Shown here: positions 8,203-16,774 of the stretch, one piece after another | How the letters are laid out: each line of letters begins with the position of its first letter | Numbering within the stretch: the first letter of the stretch is position 1 | NCBI GenBank assembly: GCA_902779945.1 | Contig: CACZDN010000016.1 | Coordinates: 62,001 to 126,000 of the forward strand | Direction: 5' to 3' | DNA from: Oscillospiraceae bacterium | GTDB lineage: Bacteria > Bacillota > Clostridia > Oscillospirales > Oscillospiraceae | DNA: 64,000 nt | The notes under the pieces: generated by a model | The model's database searches: none | The model's input: the letters and a program-made list of their open reading frames with translations, nothing else | Told to the model about the DNA's origin: nothing | Program-made: the position numbers and the translations under genes

Positions 8203-8298
8203 TTAGGCAACACCGCGCAATTCGCCTGCGGCATCTCCTGGAAAATTTGCGCCCTGATTTCGAGCCTTTTTCTTGAGGTACACAAAGTACATCTGCGA
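8203..8298 (+). repeat. MITE-like repeat, family B, left half
   Basis: Begins AGGCAACACCGCGCAATTCG and continues through the family core with GGTACACAAAGTAC. It ends against the hisK stop codon at 8301, without the right arm seen in the full copies at 41082 and 41367. Confidence 0.85.
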
Positions 8299-8300
8299 AC

Positions 8301-9101
8301 TTACAGCTTGATCGGGACAAACTGCCCGTCGCCCCGGAAGTGCCAGAGCTCTGTGAAGCCGCAGTCGCGGGCCAGGGTCTCGCACTGGTCGAAAGCGCAG
8401 TCCATGGCCGCGGCGGAATGCGCGTCGGAGCTGATGCAGATGCGCCCGCCGATGCTCCGGAGGTGGCGCAGAAGCTCCGGCGCCGGGTAGGGCGTCGTGC
8501 GCCAGCCGCGGCTGATCGCGCCGGAGTTGATCTCAAAGATCTTGCCCGCGGCGCTGAGCTTTTCCATGGCAGCGAAGGCCGCGTCCCGGTAGGCCTGCGT
8601 CACGGGGCGGTAGATCGGCGCCTGCTCGTCGTACTTGGTGAGCAGATCGAAGTGCCCTGCAATGGAGATTTCCGGATAGTCCGCCATGACGCCCATACGC
8701 TCATAGTACATCTGCGCGGTACGGTCCGGCCCGCGAAGCCAGGCAACCAGTTCCTCCGCCGCCTCGGGTGAGTAGTCGATGGGCATCTCATCCAGCATAT
8801 GGCAGGAGCCAATGATGTAGTCATAGGGCGGTACGCTGCGGCGCGGGGCGTCCACGTCGTACTCCAGGCCGCACCACACTTCAATGTGCCCGGCGTAGGC
8901 GTCCCTGAGTCTGTGCATCTCGTCGATGAAATTCTGCTCGTTCGACTTTGAGCAGCACCAGCTCTCCTCCCCGTCGATGGGACAGTGCAGACTCACGCCG
9001 ACGGAGGAAAAGCCCTTGTGCAGCGCGGCCAGTACCATCGCCTCCGGGCTGTCCTTCCCGTCGTCAAAAAGTGTGTGGCAATGCAGATTCTGCCGTATCA
9101 C
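8301..9101 (-). CDS. hisK: PHP-domain histidinol-phosphatase
   Basis: Likely dephosphorylates L-histidinol phosphate in histidine synthesis. The 266-residue PHP protein has NLHCHTLFDDGKD (first metal motif), SLHCPID, GLEYDV, GSCHMLDE, AGHFDLLTKY and ISSDAHSAAAM in the normal PHP order. The start is GTG 9101 (MIRQNLHCH). It is the first gene of a leftward unit with aspT and a phosphodiesterase. No other his genes are in the window, so the histidinol-phosphate assignment rests on similarity to the HisK/HisJ type rather than context. A different phosphoester substrate remains possible. Confidence 0.8.
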   Translation of the reverse strand: MIRQNLHCHTLFDDGKDSPEAMVLAALHKGFSSVGVSLHCPIDGEESWCCSKSNEQNFIDEMHRLRDAYAGHIEVWCGLEYDVDAPRRSVPPYDYIIGSCHMLDEMPIDYSPEAAEELVAWLRGPDRTAQMYYERMGVMADYPEISIAGHFDLLTKYDEQAPIYRPVTQAYRDAAFAAMEKLSAAGKIFEINSGAISRGWRTTPYPAPELLRHLRSIGGRICISSDAHSAAAMDCAFDQCETLARDCGFTELWHFRGDGQFVPIKL

Positions 9102-9165
9102 AGCGCCTCGCCCCTCTCTTCGCTTACAGCTTTGGTATGTATTGATTCCGTCCCCGTATCATGGC

Positions 9166-9235
9166 TTTGCGTCAGCGAAGGATCTTTCCAAAAGCGCCGA
9201 AAACGGCGGGATTCTTCGCTTTGCTCCTCAAAACG
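9166..9235. repeat. Palindromic repeat, family C, in the hisK leader
   Basis: Contains GCGAAGGATCTTTCC and, inverted, GGATTCTTCGCTTTG around a short GCCGAAAACGGC hairpin. It belongs to the dispersed family with the GAAGGATC/GAAGAATC core. It would lie inside the 5' UTR of the hisK transcript. Confidence 0.65.
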
Positions 9236-9283
9236 GCAGGACTTTTTTCTCTCTTCATGACATGGCTGAACAGCCACCCTGTT

Positions 9284-9312
9284 ATTTTAATCAGAGAAAG
9301 AGTCCCTGTCAA
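9284..9312 (-). promoter_or_regulatory. Promoter for hisK-aspT-phosphodiesterase
   Basis: Minus-strand TTGACA (9307-9312), a 17-base spacer and TAAAAT (9284-9289). It implies a 5' UTR of about 175 bases before GTG 9101 that carries a family C hairpin. Confidence 0.82.
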
Positions 9313-9424
9313 GAATTTCTTGGCGGGCATTTCACGGCGGCTGCGGGTCGTGTGACGCTTTTGTGACAGTGCGCGTGCTATCATGGGCTCACAAAACAAA
9401 AACGACAAAAAGGAGATGCACATC

Positions 9425-9685
9425 ATGAACAGAACGAACAGGCTGGACGACCGGGACCTGGAGAAGGTGGCCGGCGGCATTACTGAGGATGAGGCCCTTT
9501 CCGCGGCCCTGGGCCATGTCGATCTCGCCAGAGATCAGCTCGACTTTGTGAAGAAGGTCGAGCTCGACTTTGAGCAGGGCAGAAAGATCTATGAGATCGA
9601 GTTTTACAAGAGCGGCTTCGAGTATGAGTTCGATATCGACGCCGAGACCGGCAAGGTCCTGAAGTGCAAGAAAGAGCGCGACTGA
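9425..9685 (+). CDS. PepSY-domain small protein with a double-glycine leader
   Basis: The 86-residue protein begins MNRTNRLDDRDLEKVAGG, which looks like a bacteriocin or Nif11-type double-glycine leader (L-x(6)-E-x-V-A-G-G). The rest (about 19-86) reads as one PepSY domain: ITEDEALSAAL, then KIYEIEFYKSGFEYEFDIDA and TGKVLKC. It has no hydrophobic signal peptide. AAAGGAG lies 9 bases before ATG 9425, which decides the start over ATG 9416. The expected route would be cleavage after GG and export by a peptidase-containing ABC transporter, none of which is in this window. PepSY domains often modulate proteases. Function is unknown, and the fusion is the notable point. Confidence 0.75.
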   Translation: MNRTNRLDDRDLEKVAGGITEDEALSAALGHVDLARDQLDFVKKVELDFEQGRKIYEIEFYKSGFEYEFDIDAETGKVLKCKKERD

Positions 9686-9704
9686 GCAGATTGCGGGCGT
9701 AAAA

Positions 9705-9748
9705 ACGGCGAAACCGCGGCAAACCGCGATTTCGCCGTAACGCTTTTT
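9705..9748 (+). terminator. Terminator after the PepSY gene
   Basis: A strong stem (ACGGCGAAA-CCGCGG with CCGCG-ATTTCGCCGT, 9705-9719 with 9724-9738) is followed by GCTTTTTG. Its stem is closely related to the inner hairpin of repeat family A. Confidence 0.8.
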
Positions 9749-9760
9749 GGGAAGGACACC

Positions 9761-9861
9761 TTAGGCAACACCGCACAATCCGCCTTCGGCGCCTCCTGGA
9801 AAATTCGCGCTCTGATTTTGTCACTTTTTCTTGAAATACACAAAGTATTCCTGCAAAAAAG
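9761..9861 (+). repeat. MITE-like repeat, family B, left half
   Basis: Begins TTAGGCAACACCGCACAAT and ends at CCTGCAAAAAA after the conserved ATACACAAAGTAT core. The right arm is absent. It lies between the PepSY terminator and the 3' end of the GGDEF-EAL gene. Confidence 0.85.
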
Positions 9862-9897
9862 CCCCCCGGCGGTTTTTACACAGCGTTCCGTTTCGTC

Positions 9898-12795
9898 TCA
9901 GGCTTTTTTGAGGACCTGCTCCGCGAACTCCTCCGCCGGAAGGGGGCGGGAGAAGTAGTAGCCCTGGACCAGATCGCAGCCCGCGTTGCGCAGGAGTCTG
10001 AGCTGCGTGTCGGTCTCCACGCCCTCGGCCACGACGGGCACCTTGAGGTAGCGGGCAATATCGAGGATCAGCTCGACGAGGCGGAAGTCGCGCTCGTTGC
10101 GTTCGATGTTGCGAATGAATGCCATGTCCATTTTAAGCACGTCGATGGGCATGGAGGACAGCATGTTCAGCGACGAGTAGCCGGTGCCGAAGTCGTCCAT
10201 TTCGATCACATAGCCCTTTTCCCTGAGCTGGCCGATGACGCGGATCAGGTGGTCGGCGTTCTCGGTATAGGCGGACTCGGTGACCTCCAGATTGAGGTCT
10301 TTGCGCTCCAGCCCGTATTTCTCGACGATGCCGTCCAGCAGATCCGGCAGGTCGGGGTTGAACACGTCCACGCGAGAGAGGTTGACGGACACCGGCAGCA
10401 GCACGCCGTAGCGGTCCCGCCAGAAGGAGATCTGCCGCGCGGCCTCCTCCCAGACGTATTTGTCCAGGATCGTGATCTGTCCGCTGCGCTCAAAGAGCTT
10501 GATGAAGGCGTCGGGCGCGATGATGCCCAGCGTCGGATGCTGCCAGCGCACCAGCGCTTCACAGCTTGCGAGCTTCGGCGGGTCCTGCTGAATGTCGTAC
10601 TTGGGCTGGTAGTAGACCTCCAGCTCGTGCGACTCCAGCGCGTGGGTGAAGCTCGAGAGCAGGATCTGGTTGAACTCGTCCCGCTGGCGCGCCGCCTCAT
10701 CGTAGATCATGAGGTGGGATTTGTAGTCGCGCCGCACCATGCTGCACGCGAGCCACGCGCGGTCGAACATCTCCCGCGGCGTGACATCCTTCTTCCAGGG
10801 CATGACGCCCATGCGCAGCCGCACATCCGCATTGGTGATCATGGTGGTGAGCTTCGACTGAAAGCGCTCGAGCAGGGCGGCATAGTTTTCGATGTGCGCG
10901 CAGTAGATGTCGAAGTGGTCGCCCTCGATGCGGGCGCCGATGCCGTCCGTCTCCTTGAGGTAGGCCGCGATCTCCTGGCCCACCAGGCGCAGCACCTCGT
11001 TGCCGTATTCGCGGCCGTTCATGGTGTTGATGGTATGGAAGCGGTCGATGTTCAGGATGATCGCATCCATGGGCTTATCGGGATGCTCGCGGTAGTGGCG
11101 GTCTGCGTAGACGTGGAAGAAGCTGCGGCTGTACAGCTCCGGGACCAGGGGGTCGGCCTCCGCCTCGGAGATGAGCTCCCGCCCGGCCCGGGCGTTCGCC
11201 TCGGCCCGCACGCTCTTGAACAGCAGGTACAAAATCGCGCAGGCGACGATGGCGATGATCGTGATCACATGGGGCAGGTTGTTCTTCAGAAGGTCCAGCA
11301 GGCTGAGCTTCTCATCCTGGAAGGAGTATCTGGTCAGCGAGGAGTTGAGCTTTGCATTCGGTATGAGACGGGTGATCTTGTTGAGGATGGAGTACAGACA
11401 GTCATCCGCCTGATTCATGGCAAAGCACAGGTCCAGGTTCTCGCCGGTGGCGAGGGCCGCAAGATCATAGTCGCGCAGCAGCTCGCCCACACGGTTGAGG
11501 CGGTAGTTGCTGACCAGAGTGCAGTCCGTGTCCCCGGCGGCGACGGACTGGAAGCACTCGTCCACCGTGTTGTAATAGCGTATCCGCCAACCGGGGAAGT
11601 GGTCCATCAGGAAGGTCTCGTGGCTGGGGTGTCCGATCAGGGCTGCGACCGTCATCATCCGATCCGGCGATACGCCCTGGCGGTCCGTGGTCCGTGTCGC
11701 GACGAACATCTCGGTGGTGACGAAGGGGTCCGACACGATTACGCCCAGCTTTTCGCCGTCATACGAGCTGAGGTTGACGGGGAAGACGCAGTCGATCTCA
11801 CCCGCGGTCAGGGCCTGCAGAGCGGCCTCGGTGGTCTCGTAGGCGCGGGTCTCAAAGCTGAGCCTGGCGTTTTTCTCCGCAGTCTCGGCGAATTTGAGAT
11901 AGTCCGCCAGAGAACCTGTGAGCGCGCCCAGCTCGTCCCGGGCGCAGAAGGGGAGAAAGCCGTCACGGAATCCGACGCGGATAACGCCGTGCTGCGAGAG
12001 CCATTCCGTCTCCTCCATCGTGAGGAAGCTGCTGACGGAGCTGGCCTTGTTGTACTTTTCGGTGAGCTGCTGGTTGAAATCGCGGTTGTCCTCAAAGATG
12101 CGGTTCATGGCGGTGTCGAGCTCGCGCTTGATGTCCGGGCGGTCCTTGTTGATGCCGAAGTAGGACTGCGCGGAGCCGACCTTGCACACGGGCACAATGT
12201 CGGCGGAGTTGCCGTAGGTGTCCAACGTGACCAGCATGTCCAGCTCGCCCTTTGCGAGCATGTCCAGAAGCTCCGGCGTCTTGACCGACAGTTCGATGAT
12301 CTCCGCGTGTACGTCGTGCCTTTCGGCCCATTCGATATAGAGCTGCTCCTGGATGCTGTTTTTGTTGACGCCGAGACGCTTGCCGTTGAAGGTCGAGAAG
12401 TCGTCCGGCCTGATCTCGGTGTTGTCCGGCGCGATAAAGACGTGATAGTCCTCGGAGCCCATGGACTCGGCCGAGTAGAGGATCTTTTCCGCGCGCGCCT
12501 CGGTATACGATACGTCGCTCAGCAGGTCGATCTCCCCCGCGATCAGCTTCTCCAGCAGCTCCGACCAGCTTCCCTCCACATACTCGTAGGTCCAGCCGGT
12601 ATAGGTGGAGATGCGCTGCTGATACTCGTACCCGTAGCCCGAGCGCCGCCCGAACTGGTCCGTCCGGTGGAAGGCCGACTCATACCAGCCGACGCGCACC
12701 ACCTTCGTCTCCGGCTTCGCCCCGTAGGCGACAGGAGAGACGATCATCGTCAGCACGATCAAGAAGCAAAGTAAAAGCAAACCCGGTTTCTTCAT
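9898..12795 (-). CDS. Membrane c-di-GMP phosphodiesterase with periplasmic-type binding domains, degenerate GGDEF and EAL
   Basis: A 965-residue receptor. A signal peptide ([20 protein letters not shown]) leads into two tandem SBP_bac_3-like solute-binding domains (about 25-270 and 275-510). One membrane helix follows (about 535-555, [18 protein letters not shown]), then GGDEF (about 590-730) and EAL (about 735-960). The GGDEF motif reads EGDHF, so cyclase activity is unlikely. EAL residues look intact: [36 protein letters not shown] and QGYYFSRPL. It probably hydrolyses c-di-GMP in response to an extracellular amino-acid-like ligand. ATG 12795 has CAGGAG 10 bases upstream; the upstream in-frame extension is repeat sequence. 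Confidence 0.88.
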   Translation of the reverse strand: MKKPGLLLLCFLIVLTMIVSPVAYGAKPETKVVRVGWYESAFHRTDQFGRRSGYGYEYQQRISTYTGWTYEYVEGSWSELLEKLIAGEIDLLSDVSYTEARAEKILYSAESMGSEDYHVFIAPDNTEIRPDDFSTFNGKRLGVNKNSIQEQLYIEWAERHDVHAEIIELSVKTPELLDMLAKGELDMLVTLDTYGNSADIVPVCKVGSAQSYFGINKDRPDIKRELDTAMNRIFEDNRDFNQQLTEKYNKASSVSSFLTMEETEWLSQHGVIRVGFRDGFLPFCARDELGALTGSLADYLKFAETAEKNARLSFETRAYETTEAALQALTAGEIDCVFPVNLSSYDGEKLGVIVSDPFVTTEMFVATRTTDRQGVSPDRMMTVAALIGHPSHETFLMDHFPGWRIRYYNTVDECFQSVAAGDTDCTLVSNYRLNRVGELLRDYDLAALATGENLDLCFAMNQADDCLYSILNKITRLIPNAKLNSSLTRYSFQDEKLSLLDLLKNNLPHVITIIAIVACAILYLLFKSVRAEANARAGRELISEAEADPLVPELYSRSFFHVYADRHYREHPDKPMDAIILNIDRFHTINTMNGREYGNEVLRLVGQEIAAYLKETDGIGARIEGDHFDIYCAHIENYAALLERFQSKLTTMITNADVRLRMGVMPWKKDVTPREMFDRAWLACSMVRRDYKSHLMIYDEAARQRDEFNQILLSSFTHALESHELEVYYQPKYDIQQDPPKLASCEALVRWQHPTLGIIAPDAFIKLFERSGQITILDKYVWEEAARQISFWRDRYGVLLPVSVNLSRVDVFNPDLPDLLDGIVEKYGLERKDLNLEVTESAYTENADHLIRVIGQLREKGYVIEMDDFGTGYSSLNMLSSMPIDVLKMDMAFIRNIERNERDFRLVELILDIARYLKVPVVAEGVETDTQLRLLRNAGCDLVQGYYFSRPLPAEEFAEQVLKKA

Positions 12796-12844
12796 GGTAC
12801 GACGCTCCTGTTCGTAAAGTGCACCCAAACAGAAAAAAGATTGA

Positions 12845-12953
12845 GGGCAGCACCGCATAATTCGGCGAGAGCGAATCCTGAGAAAATTTGGGTTCTGATG
12901 AAGGCAGTTTTTTGCAGGAATACTTTGTGTATTGCAAGAAAAAGGGTGTTGCC
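12845..12953 (-). repeat. MITE-like repeat, family B, internally deleted
   Basis: Reads in inverted orientation from GGCAGCACCGCATAATTCGG through GAGAAAATTTGGGTTCTGAT and the TACTTTGTGTA core. It then jumps directly to GGTGTTGCC, so the other arm has lost about 50 bases. It lies just upstream of the GGDEF-EAL start. Confidence 0.8.
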
Positions 12954-13160
12954 TGAGAATTGTTTCGTACAGAAACACACTTCCACTCTCGTATCATACA
13001 CCGCGCGACGCGCTGTGTCTACCATACAAAACATTATATAATGTCAAAAAGCCAATATCTGTAAAGACAGGCGGCCGGCTGACCGCCTGCCTCTGTGCCG
13101 AAGTGCGGCGCCTGAAATGATGCGGGAATGCGAAAAAACGTTTTCCGGGAAGCTGCGGCC
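12954..13160. other. Intergenic region before the GGDEF-EAL gene
   Basis: About 200 bases without a supported gene. A GC-rich inverted repeat (AGGCGG with CCGCCT, about 13067-13087) could weakly terminate the ferredoxin gene. TATAAT-like and TTGACA-like elements at about 13030-13050 are too close together to pair as one promoter. Confidence 0.4.
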
Positions 13161-13943
13161 TTACTCAACGTAAATGCTCTCGGACGTGAGCTCCGCGGCG
13201 GTGACGTTCGGGTTGGTGTAGCGCTCGCGCTTTCGGGTTACGCCGCCGACGTCAAGGGCGGCCCTGGGGCAGAACTGGATGCAGCTCAGACAGCCGATGC
13301 AGTCCTGGCCGAAGATGGGGATGCCGCCGACGATGTGGATATTCTGCCGGGGACATACCCGCGCGCAGGTCCCGCAGCCGATGCAGCTTTCGTTCACGCG
13401 GTACTTTTTCGCCTTCATGGGGATGATTTTGACGAAGGCCCTGCTCTCAAAGGCGTTGAGGGCGTTTTTCGGCGGCTGCTTCCCGGTGAGCTTCCCCTCT
13501 TTGATATCCGCGGCAAACCCGGCGGCCAGCTTTTCGCTGCGCTTCTGGGCGGCCTTCGCGGACAGCGGCGGGAACATCAGCGTGTGCGGCATGAGCCAGA
13601 TGCAGCCGCTCTGGTGACTCGCCCCCGCCCAGTAGGAGAGCGGGTGGATCCGGTTGAGCTGCCACAGGCCCGTGCCCATGTAGCCCGCGTACTGCACGAT
13701 GCCGAAGACATAGGCGTCCGGGGCGATCCGTACCGCGCGCATGGAGTCCTCCACGCCCATCGGCAGGCCGCCGCCGTTGCAGGAGAAGACGAAGCCCACG
13801 CGTTTGGCCTGCGTGGCGTCCGTCTTTTGGGGGAGGCTGCGCATCATGACGATCTCCGTGTCGCCCAGCCCCTTCGCAATGTTCTTCGCCATGTCGAGGC
13901 AGTTGCCCGTGGCGGAATAGCAATAGATGATGTTTTCGGCCAT
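13161..13943 (-). CDS. EFR1-family ferredoxin with flavodoxin-like domain
   Basis: A 260-residue cytoplasmic protein. Residues 1-160 form a flavodoxin-like domain (IIYCYSATGNCLDMAKNIA matches the phosphate-binding loop). Residues 178-225 carry two 4Fe-4S clusters: CIGCGTCARVCP and CIGCLSCIQFCP. This is the EFR1 arrangement common in Clostridia, presumed to move electrons between ferredoxin-type partners and FMN. ATG 13943 has GGAGGA upstream. It stands alone, divergent from mgtE. The redox partner is not identifiable from context. Confidence 0.88.
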   Translation of the reverse strand: MAENIIYCYSATGNCLDMAKNIAKGLGDTEIVMMRSLPQKTDATQAKRVGFVFSCNGGGLPMGVEDSMRAVRIAPDAYVFGIVQYAGYMGTGLWQLNRIHPLSYWAGASHQSGCIWLMPHTLMFPPLSAKAAQKRSEKLAAGFAADIKEGKLTGKQPPKNALNAFESRAFVKIIPMKAKKYRVNESCIGCGTCARVCPRQNIHIVGGIPIFGQDCIGCLSCIQFCPRAALDVGGVTRKRERYTNPNVTAAELTSESIYVE

Positions 13944-14055
13944 AGCTGTAGTCCTCCGTATTATTTGAACAGATTCACCGGCTGGATGATCCTGAGCACC
14001 GCGCGCATGTTTTCAAAATCAATCGCAGCTATGATTGATCTCACTCTGCGATGAT

Positions 14056-14084
14056 CATTATAGCCTGCCGTCCGCCGCTTGGCA
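14056..14084 (-). promoter_or_regulatory. Promoter of the EFR1 ferredoxin gene
   Basis: Minus-strand TTGCCA (14079-14084), a 17-base spacer and TATAAT (14056-14061). It is about 25 bases from, and divergent to, the mgtE promoter. Confidence 0.75.
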
Positions 14085-14107
14085 AGGAGATTCCCAACTC
14101 TTTTTTG

Positions 14108-14137
14108 TTGACAAAGCGGACCCCGGCAGAGTACAAT
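14108..14137 (+). promoter_or_regulatory. Promoter of mgtE
   Basis: TTGACA (14108-14113), an 18-base spacer and TACAAT (14132-14137). Transcription would start near 14144, leaving a 5' leader of about 188 bases before mgtE. Confidence 0.8.
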
Positions 14138-14143
14138 TCAAGC

Positions 14144-14331
14144 GGGGACAACCCCCAAAAATCTACATATAAGGGAGGAAACGTCATGGACGCTGGAAGC
14201 GGTACCGGCACAGCGGCAGGCCGAAGTCGATTGCGGAATACGCATGGCGTTTCCGTGGAATCATAACCGAAAGGGCTTTGGTCTGCGTGTCGGCTTCCTA
14301 CCCCGGACGAAAACCGAAAGGAGGAGACCCG
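14144..14331 (+). promoter_or_regulatory. Structured mgtE leader, candidate cis-regulatory RNA
   Basis: The leader starts with a small GGGG-ACAA-CCCC hairpin. It also holds a 12-bp stem (14177-14188 with 14243-14254, one G-U pair) that covers the ATG and part of the Shine-Dalgarno of an internal small ORF. ACCGAAAGG occurs twice (14267 and near 14313), the second just at the mgtE Shine-Dalgarno, with CTTTGGT between as a possible alternative partner. I do not recognise the M-box signature here. Regulation by Mg2+ is an inference from the downstream gene only. Confidence 0.5.
14186..14266 (+). CDS. Leader ORF in the mgtE 5' UTR
   Basis: A 26-codon ORF (MDAGSGTGTAAG and so on, ending GVSVES) has a very good Shine-Dalgarno, AGGGAGGA, 6-7 bases before its ATG. 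Its start codon and part of the Shine-Dalgarno lie in one arm of a 12-bp stem whose other arm is inside its own coding region (14243-14254). Translation would therefore open the stem. It resembles regulatory upstream ORFs of Mg2+ transporter genes in other bacteria in position only; composition is Gly/Thr/Ser-rich, with no Pro run. No product function is proposed. Confidence 0.5.
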   Translation: MDAGSGTGTAAGRSRLRNTHGVSVES

Positions 14332-15705
14332 ATGGCAGAACACTTTGTCACGCTGGAAAAATCCCTCAAAAAGCTGCTTGACGAGAAAAAATATCAGACG
14401 CTCAAGGACGTGCTGGCCACCATGAACGGGGCGGACGCCGCCGCCGTGTTTGAGGATCTGGATGAGGAACGCACACCCCTGCTCTTCCGCCTGCTGCCCA
14501 AGGAGACCGCGGCGGAGGCCTTTGCGGAGCTCAGTCCCGAGCTGCAGGAGCATCTGATCCGCGGCTTCTCGGACAAGGAGCTGCGCGAGGTCGTGAGCGA
14601 GCTGTACGTGGACGACGCGGCGGATCTGGTCGAGGAGATGCCGGCGAGCGTCGTCAAGCGCATCCTGGCCCAGGCCGACCCCGACATGCGCCGCGAAATC
14701 AACGAGATCCTGCGTTACCCCGAAAACTCCGCCGGTTCCATCATGACCACGGAGTACGTCTCCCTCCGCCCGCAGATGACGGTCGCGGAGGCTATCCAGC
14801 GCATCCGGCGCACGGGCGTGGACAAGGAGACCATCTACACCTGCTACGTCACCGAGGCGCGGCGGCTGCTGGGTACCGTCTCGGTCAAGGACCTGCTCCT
14901 CGCCGCGGACGACAACACCCCGGTCTCCCAGATCATGGACGAGCATGTCATCTGCGTCAACACCATGACCGACCAGGAGGAGGTCGCGCAGATGCTCTCC
15001 AAATACAACTTCCTCGCCCTGCCCGTCGTGGACGCGGAGGATCGCATGGTCGGTATCGTGACCTTCGACGACGCCATGGACGTCCTCGTCGAAGAGACCA
15101 CGGAGGATATCGAGAAGATGGCCGGTATGCTCCCCTCGGAGAAGACCTATCTGCGCTCCAACGCATGGGATCTCTTCAGACACCGCATCCCCTGGCTCAT
15201 GCTGCTGATGATCTCCGCCACGTTTACGGGCATGATCATCACTGGCTTTGAAAACGCGCTGGCCGCCCAGGTGGTGCTGACGGCCTTCATCCCCATGCTC
15301 ATGGACACCGGCGGCAACTCGGGCTCCCAGGCCTCGGTCACGGTCATCCGCGCCCTCTCCCTGGGCGAGCTGGAGCTGAACGATCTGCCCCAGGTCGTGT
15401 GGAAGGAGATCCAGACCGCGGTGCTCTGCGGCGTCGCGCTGGCGTCCCTGTGCTTCTGCAAGATCATGCTCTTCGACCGTCTGCTCCTCGGCAACACCGG
15501 GATCACCACGCTCACGGCCATTGTGGTCTGCGCCACCATGGCCGTCACGGTGCTGATCGCCAAGGTCGTCGGCTGCACGCTGCCGATGGCGGCCAAGAAG
15601 CTGGGCTTCGACCCCGCCGTCATGGCCAGCCCCTTCATCACCACCATTGTGGACGCGCTTTCCCTGCTGGTATACTTCAGCATCGCCAGCAGCCTGCTTT
15701 TCTGA
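14332..15705 (+). CDS. mgtE: Magnesium transporter MgtE
   Basis: A Mg2+ channel/transporter of 457 residues. An N-terminal superhelical MgtE_N domain (about 20-130) is followed by two CBS domains (about 135-260) that sense cytoplasmic Mg2+, a plug helix and five membrane helices (about 285-455). The membrane part contains PMLMDTGGNSGSQAS, the conserved pore segment with the metal-binding Asp, and a second DPAVMASPFITTIVD motif. ATG 14332 follows AAAGGAGGAG. Length and order are complete. It is preceded by its own promoter and a long leader and followed 39 bases later by rubrerythrin. Confidence 0.95.
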   Translation: MAEHFVTLEKSLKKLLDEKKYQTLKDVLATMNGADAAAVFEDLDEERTPLLFRLLPKETAAEAFAELSPELQEHLIRGFSDKELREVVSELYVDDAADLVEEMPASVVKRILAQADPDMRREINEILRYPENSAGSIMTTEYVSLRPQMTVAEAIQRIRRTGVDKETIYTCYVTEARRLLGTVSVKDLLLAADDNTPVSQIMDEHVICVNTMTDQEEVAQMLSKYNFLALPVVDAEDRMVGIVTFDDAMDVLVEETTEDIEKMAGMLPSEKTYLRSNAWDLFRHRIPWLMLLMISATFTGMIITGFENALAAQVVLTAFIPMLMDTGGNSGSQASVTVIRALSLGELELNDLPQVVWKEIQTAVLCGVALASLCFCKIMLFDRLLLGNTGITTLTAIVVCATMAVTVLIAKVVGCTLPMAAKKLGFDPAVMASPFITTIVDALSLLVYFSIASSLLF

Positions 15706-15744
15706 TTGCGGACAGGTATTTTTCAAATAAGGAGGACACACACC

Positions 15745-16287
15745 ATGGCAAACAATCCCTACGCCGGAACACAGACCGAGAAGAACCTGGAGGCCGCCTT
15801 TGCGGGGGAGTCCCAGGCCAGGAACAAGTACAGCTATTTCGCCTCCAAGGCGAAGAAGGAGGGCTTTGAGCAGATCGCGGCCCTCTTCCTCAAGACCGCC
15901 GAGAACGAGAAGGAGCACGCCAAGCTCTGGTTCAAGGAGCTCAACGGCATCGGCAGCACGGCCGAAAACCTCGCCGCCGCGGCGGACGGGGAGAACTATG
16001 AGTGGACGGACATGTACGAGGGCTTTGCGAAGACCGCCGAGGAGGAGGGCTTCACCGAACTCGCCGCCAAATTCCGCGGTGTGGCCGCCATCGAGAAGCA
16101 CCACGAGGAGCGCTACCGCGCGCTTTTGAAGAACGTTGAGATGCAGGAGGTCTTCAGGAAGAGCGAGGTCAAGGTCTGGGAGTGCCGCAACTGCGGGCAC
16201 ATCGTTGTCGGCACCGAAGCCCCCGAGATCTGCCCCGTCTGCGCCCACCCGCAGGCGTATTTCGAGCTCAACGCGGAGAACTACTGA
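15745..16287 (+). CDS. rbr: Rubrerythrin
   Basis: A non-haem di-iron peroxidase that reduces hydrogen peroxide in anaerobes. The 180-residue protein has the four-helix ferritin-like domain with the iron ligands in [26 protein letters not shown] and [13 protein letters not shown]-terminal rubredoxin-type site follows, with CRNCGH and CPVCAHP. AAGGAGG precedes ATG 15745 at a good distance. It probably takes electrons from rubredoxin or NADH oxidoreductases not seen here. The thioredoxin-fold gene follows after 8 bases, which suggests a shared transcript and an oxidative-stress role. Confidence 0.95.
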   Translation: MANNPYAGTQTEKNLEAAFAGESQARNKYSYFASKAKKEGFEQIAALFLKTAENEKEHAKLWFKELNGIGSTAENLAAAADGENYEWTDMYEGFAKTAEEEGFTELAAKFRGVAAIEKHHEERYRALLKNVEMQEVFRKSEVKVWECRNCGHIVVGTEAPEICPVCAHPQAYFELNAENY

Positions 16288-16295
16288 GCCCGCGC

Positions 16296-16577
16296 ATGAG
16301 AGAGATCGAGCTTTTTTATCTCGCGGACTGCCCCTACTGCCGCCTCGCGAGACGGGCCGTTGAGGAGCTGAAAGAGGAAAACCCCGCCCGCGCCGATATT
16401 CAAATCGACTGGATCGAGGAGAGTGAGCGCCCGGAGCTTGCCGAGGCGCGCGATTACTACTACGTGCCCGCAATCTTCCGGAACGGCGAAAAGCTCTACG
16501 AGGCGCGCCCCACTCACGACTACGACACGATCAAAGCCCGCATCCGCGAAGCCCTGGACCTGGTCCTCGCGGGCTGA
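16296..16577 (+). CDS. Glutaredoxin-like thioredoxin-fold protein
   Basis: A 93-residue protein beginning MREIELFYLADCPYCRLARR. CPYC is the classical glutaredoxin active site at residues 12-15, followed by helix, strand and a VPAIFRNGE cis-Pro loop. Probably a dithiol reductase or a thiol carrier. It follows rubrerythrin by 8 bases and ends in a strong terminator, so the two form a small redox unit behind mgtE. GSH is rare in such organisms, so the partner thiol is uncertain. Confidence 0.8.
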   Translation: MREIELFYLADCPYCRLARRAVEELKEENPARADIQIDWIEESERPELAEARDYYYVPAIFRNGEKLYEARPTHDYDTIKARIREALDLVLAG

Positions 16578-16594
16578 GGGCAGCGCACACAGGA

Positions 16595-16632
16595 TCACGG
16601 CGGCTCCCAAACCGGAGCCGCCGTGTTTTTTC
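16595..16632 (+). terminator. Terminator after the redox unit
   Basis: CACGGCGGCTCC and GGAGCCGCCGTG form a 12-bp stem with a short loop, followed by TTTTTT. Confidence 0.92.
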
Positions 16633-16674
16633 CGCGCAGGGCGTATGAAATGCCCGCGGCGGTGCATTTCCGCG

Positions 16675-16703
16675 TTGCTTTTTCGGGCTTGATCCTGTAT
16701 AAT
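16675..16703 (+). promoter_or_regulatory. Promoter of the hybrid histidine kinase
   Basis: TTGCTT (16675-16680), a 17-base spacer and TATAAT (16698-16703), about 70 bases before the ATG. Confidence 0.78.
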
Positions 16704-16774
16704 AATATTGTATAGTATACCCTCCAATACGTGGGGCACATCTGCGCTTCCACAGGACGGAAGGAACTCCGCCT

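Noticed and set aside
10249-12774. An 841-codon plus-strand frame opposite the GGDEF-EAL gene
   Set aside because: Antisense shadow, with no family features.
13961-14008. A 15-codon ORF (MRAVLRIIQPVNLFK) just before the EFR1 gene
   Set aside because: There is no convincing Shine-Dalgarno, and it could be the end of a lost gene. Not enough to call a leader peptide.
14144-14331. An M-box (ykoK) riboswitch before mgtE
   Set aside because: AAACGUC and GACGC occur near each other, but the GUUAGGUGAGGCUCC core was not found.
14041-16473. An 810-codon minus-strand open frame across mgtE and rubrerythrin
   Set aside because: It is antisense to clear genes and low complexity, with no recognisable domain.
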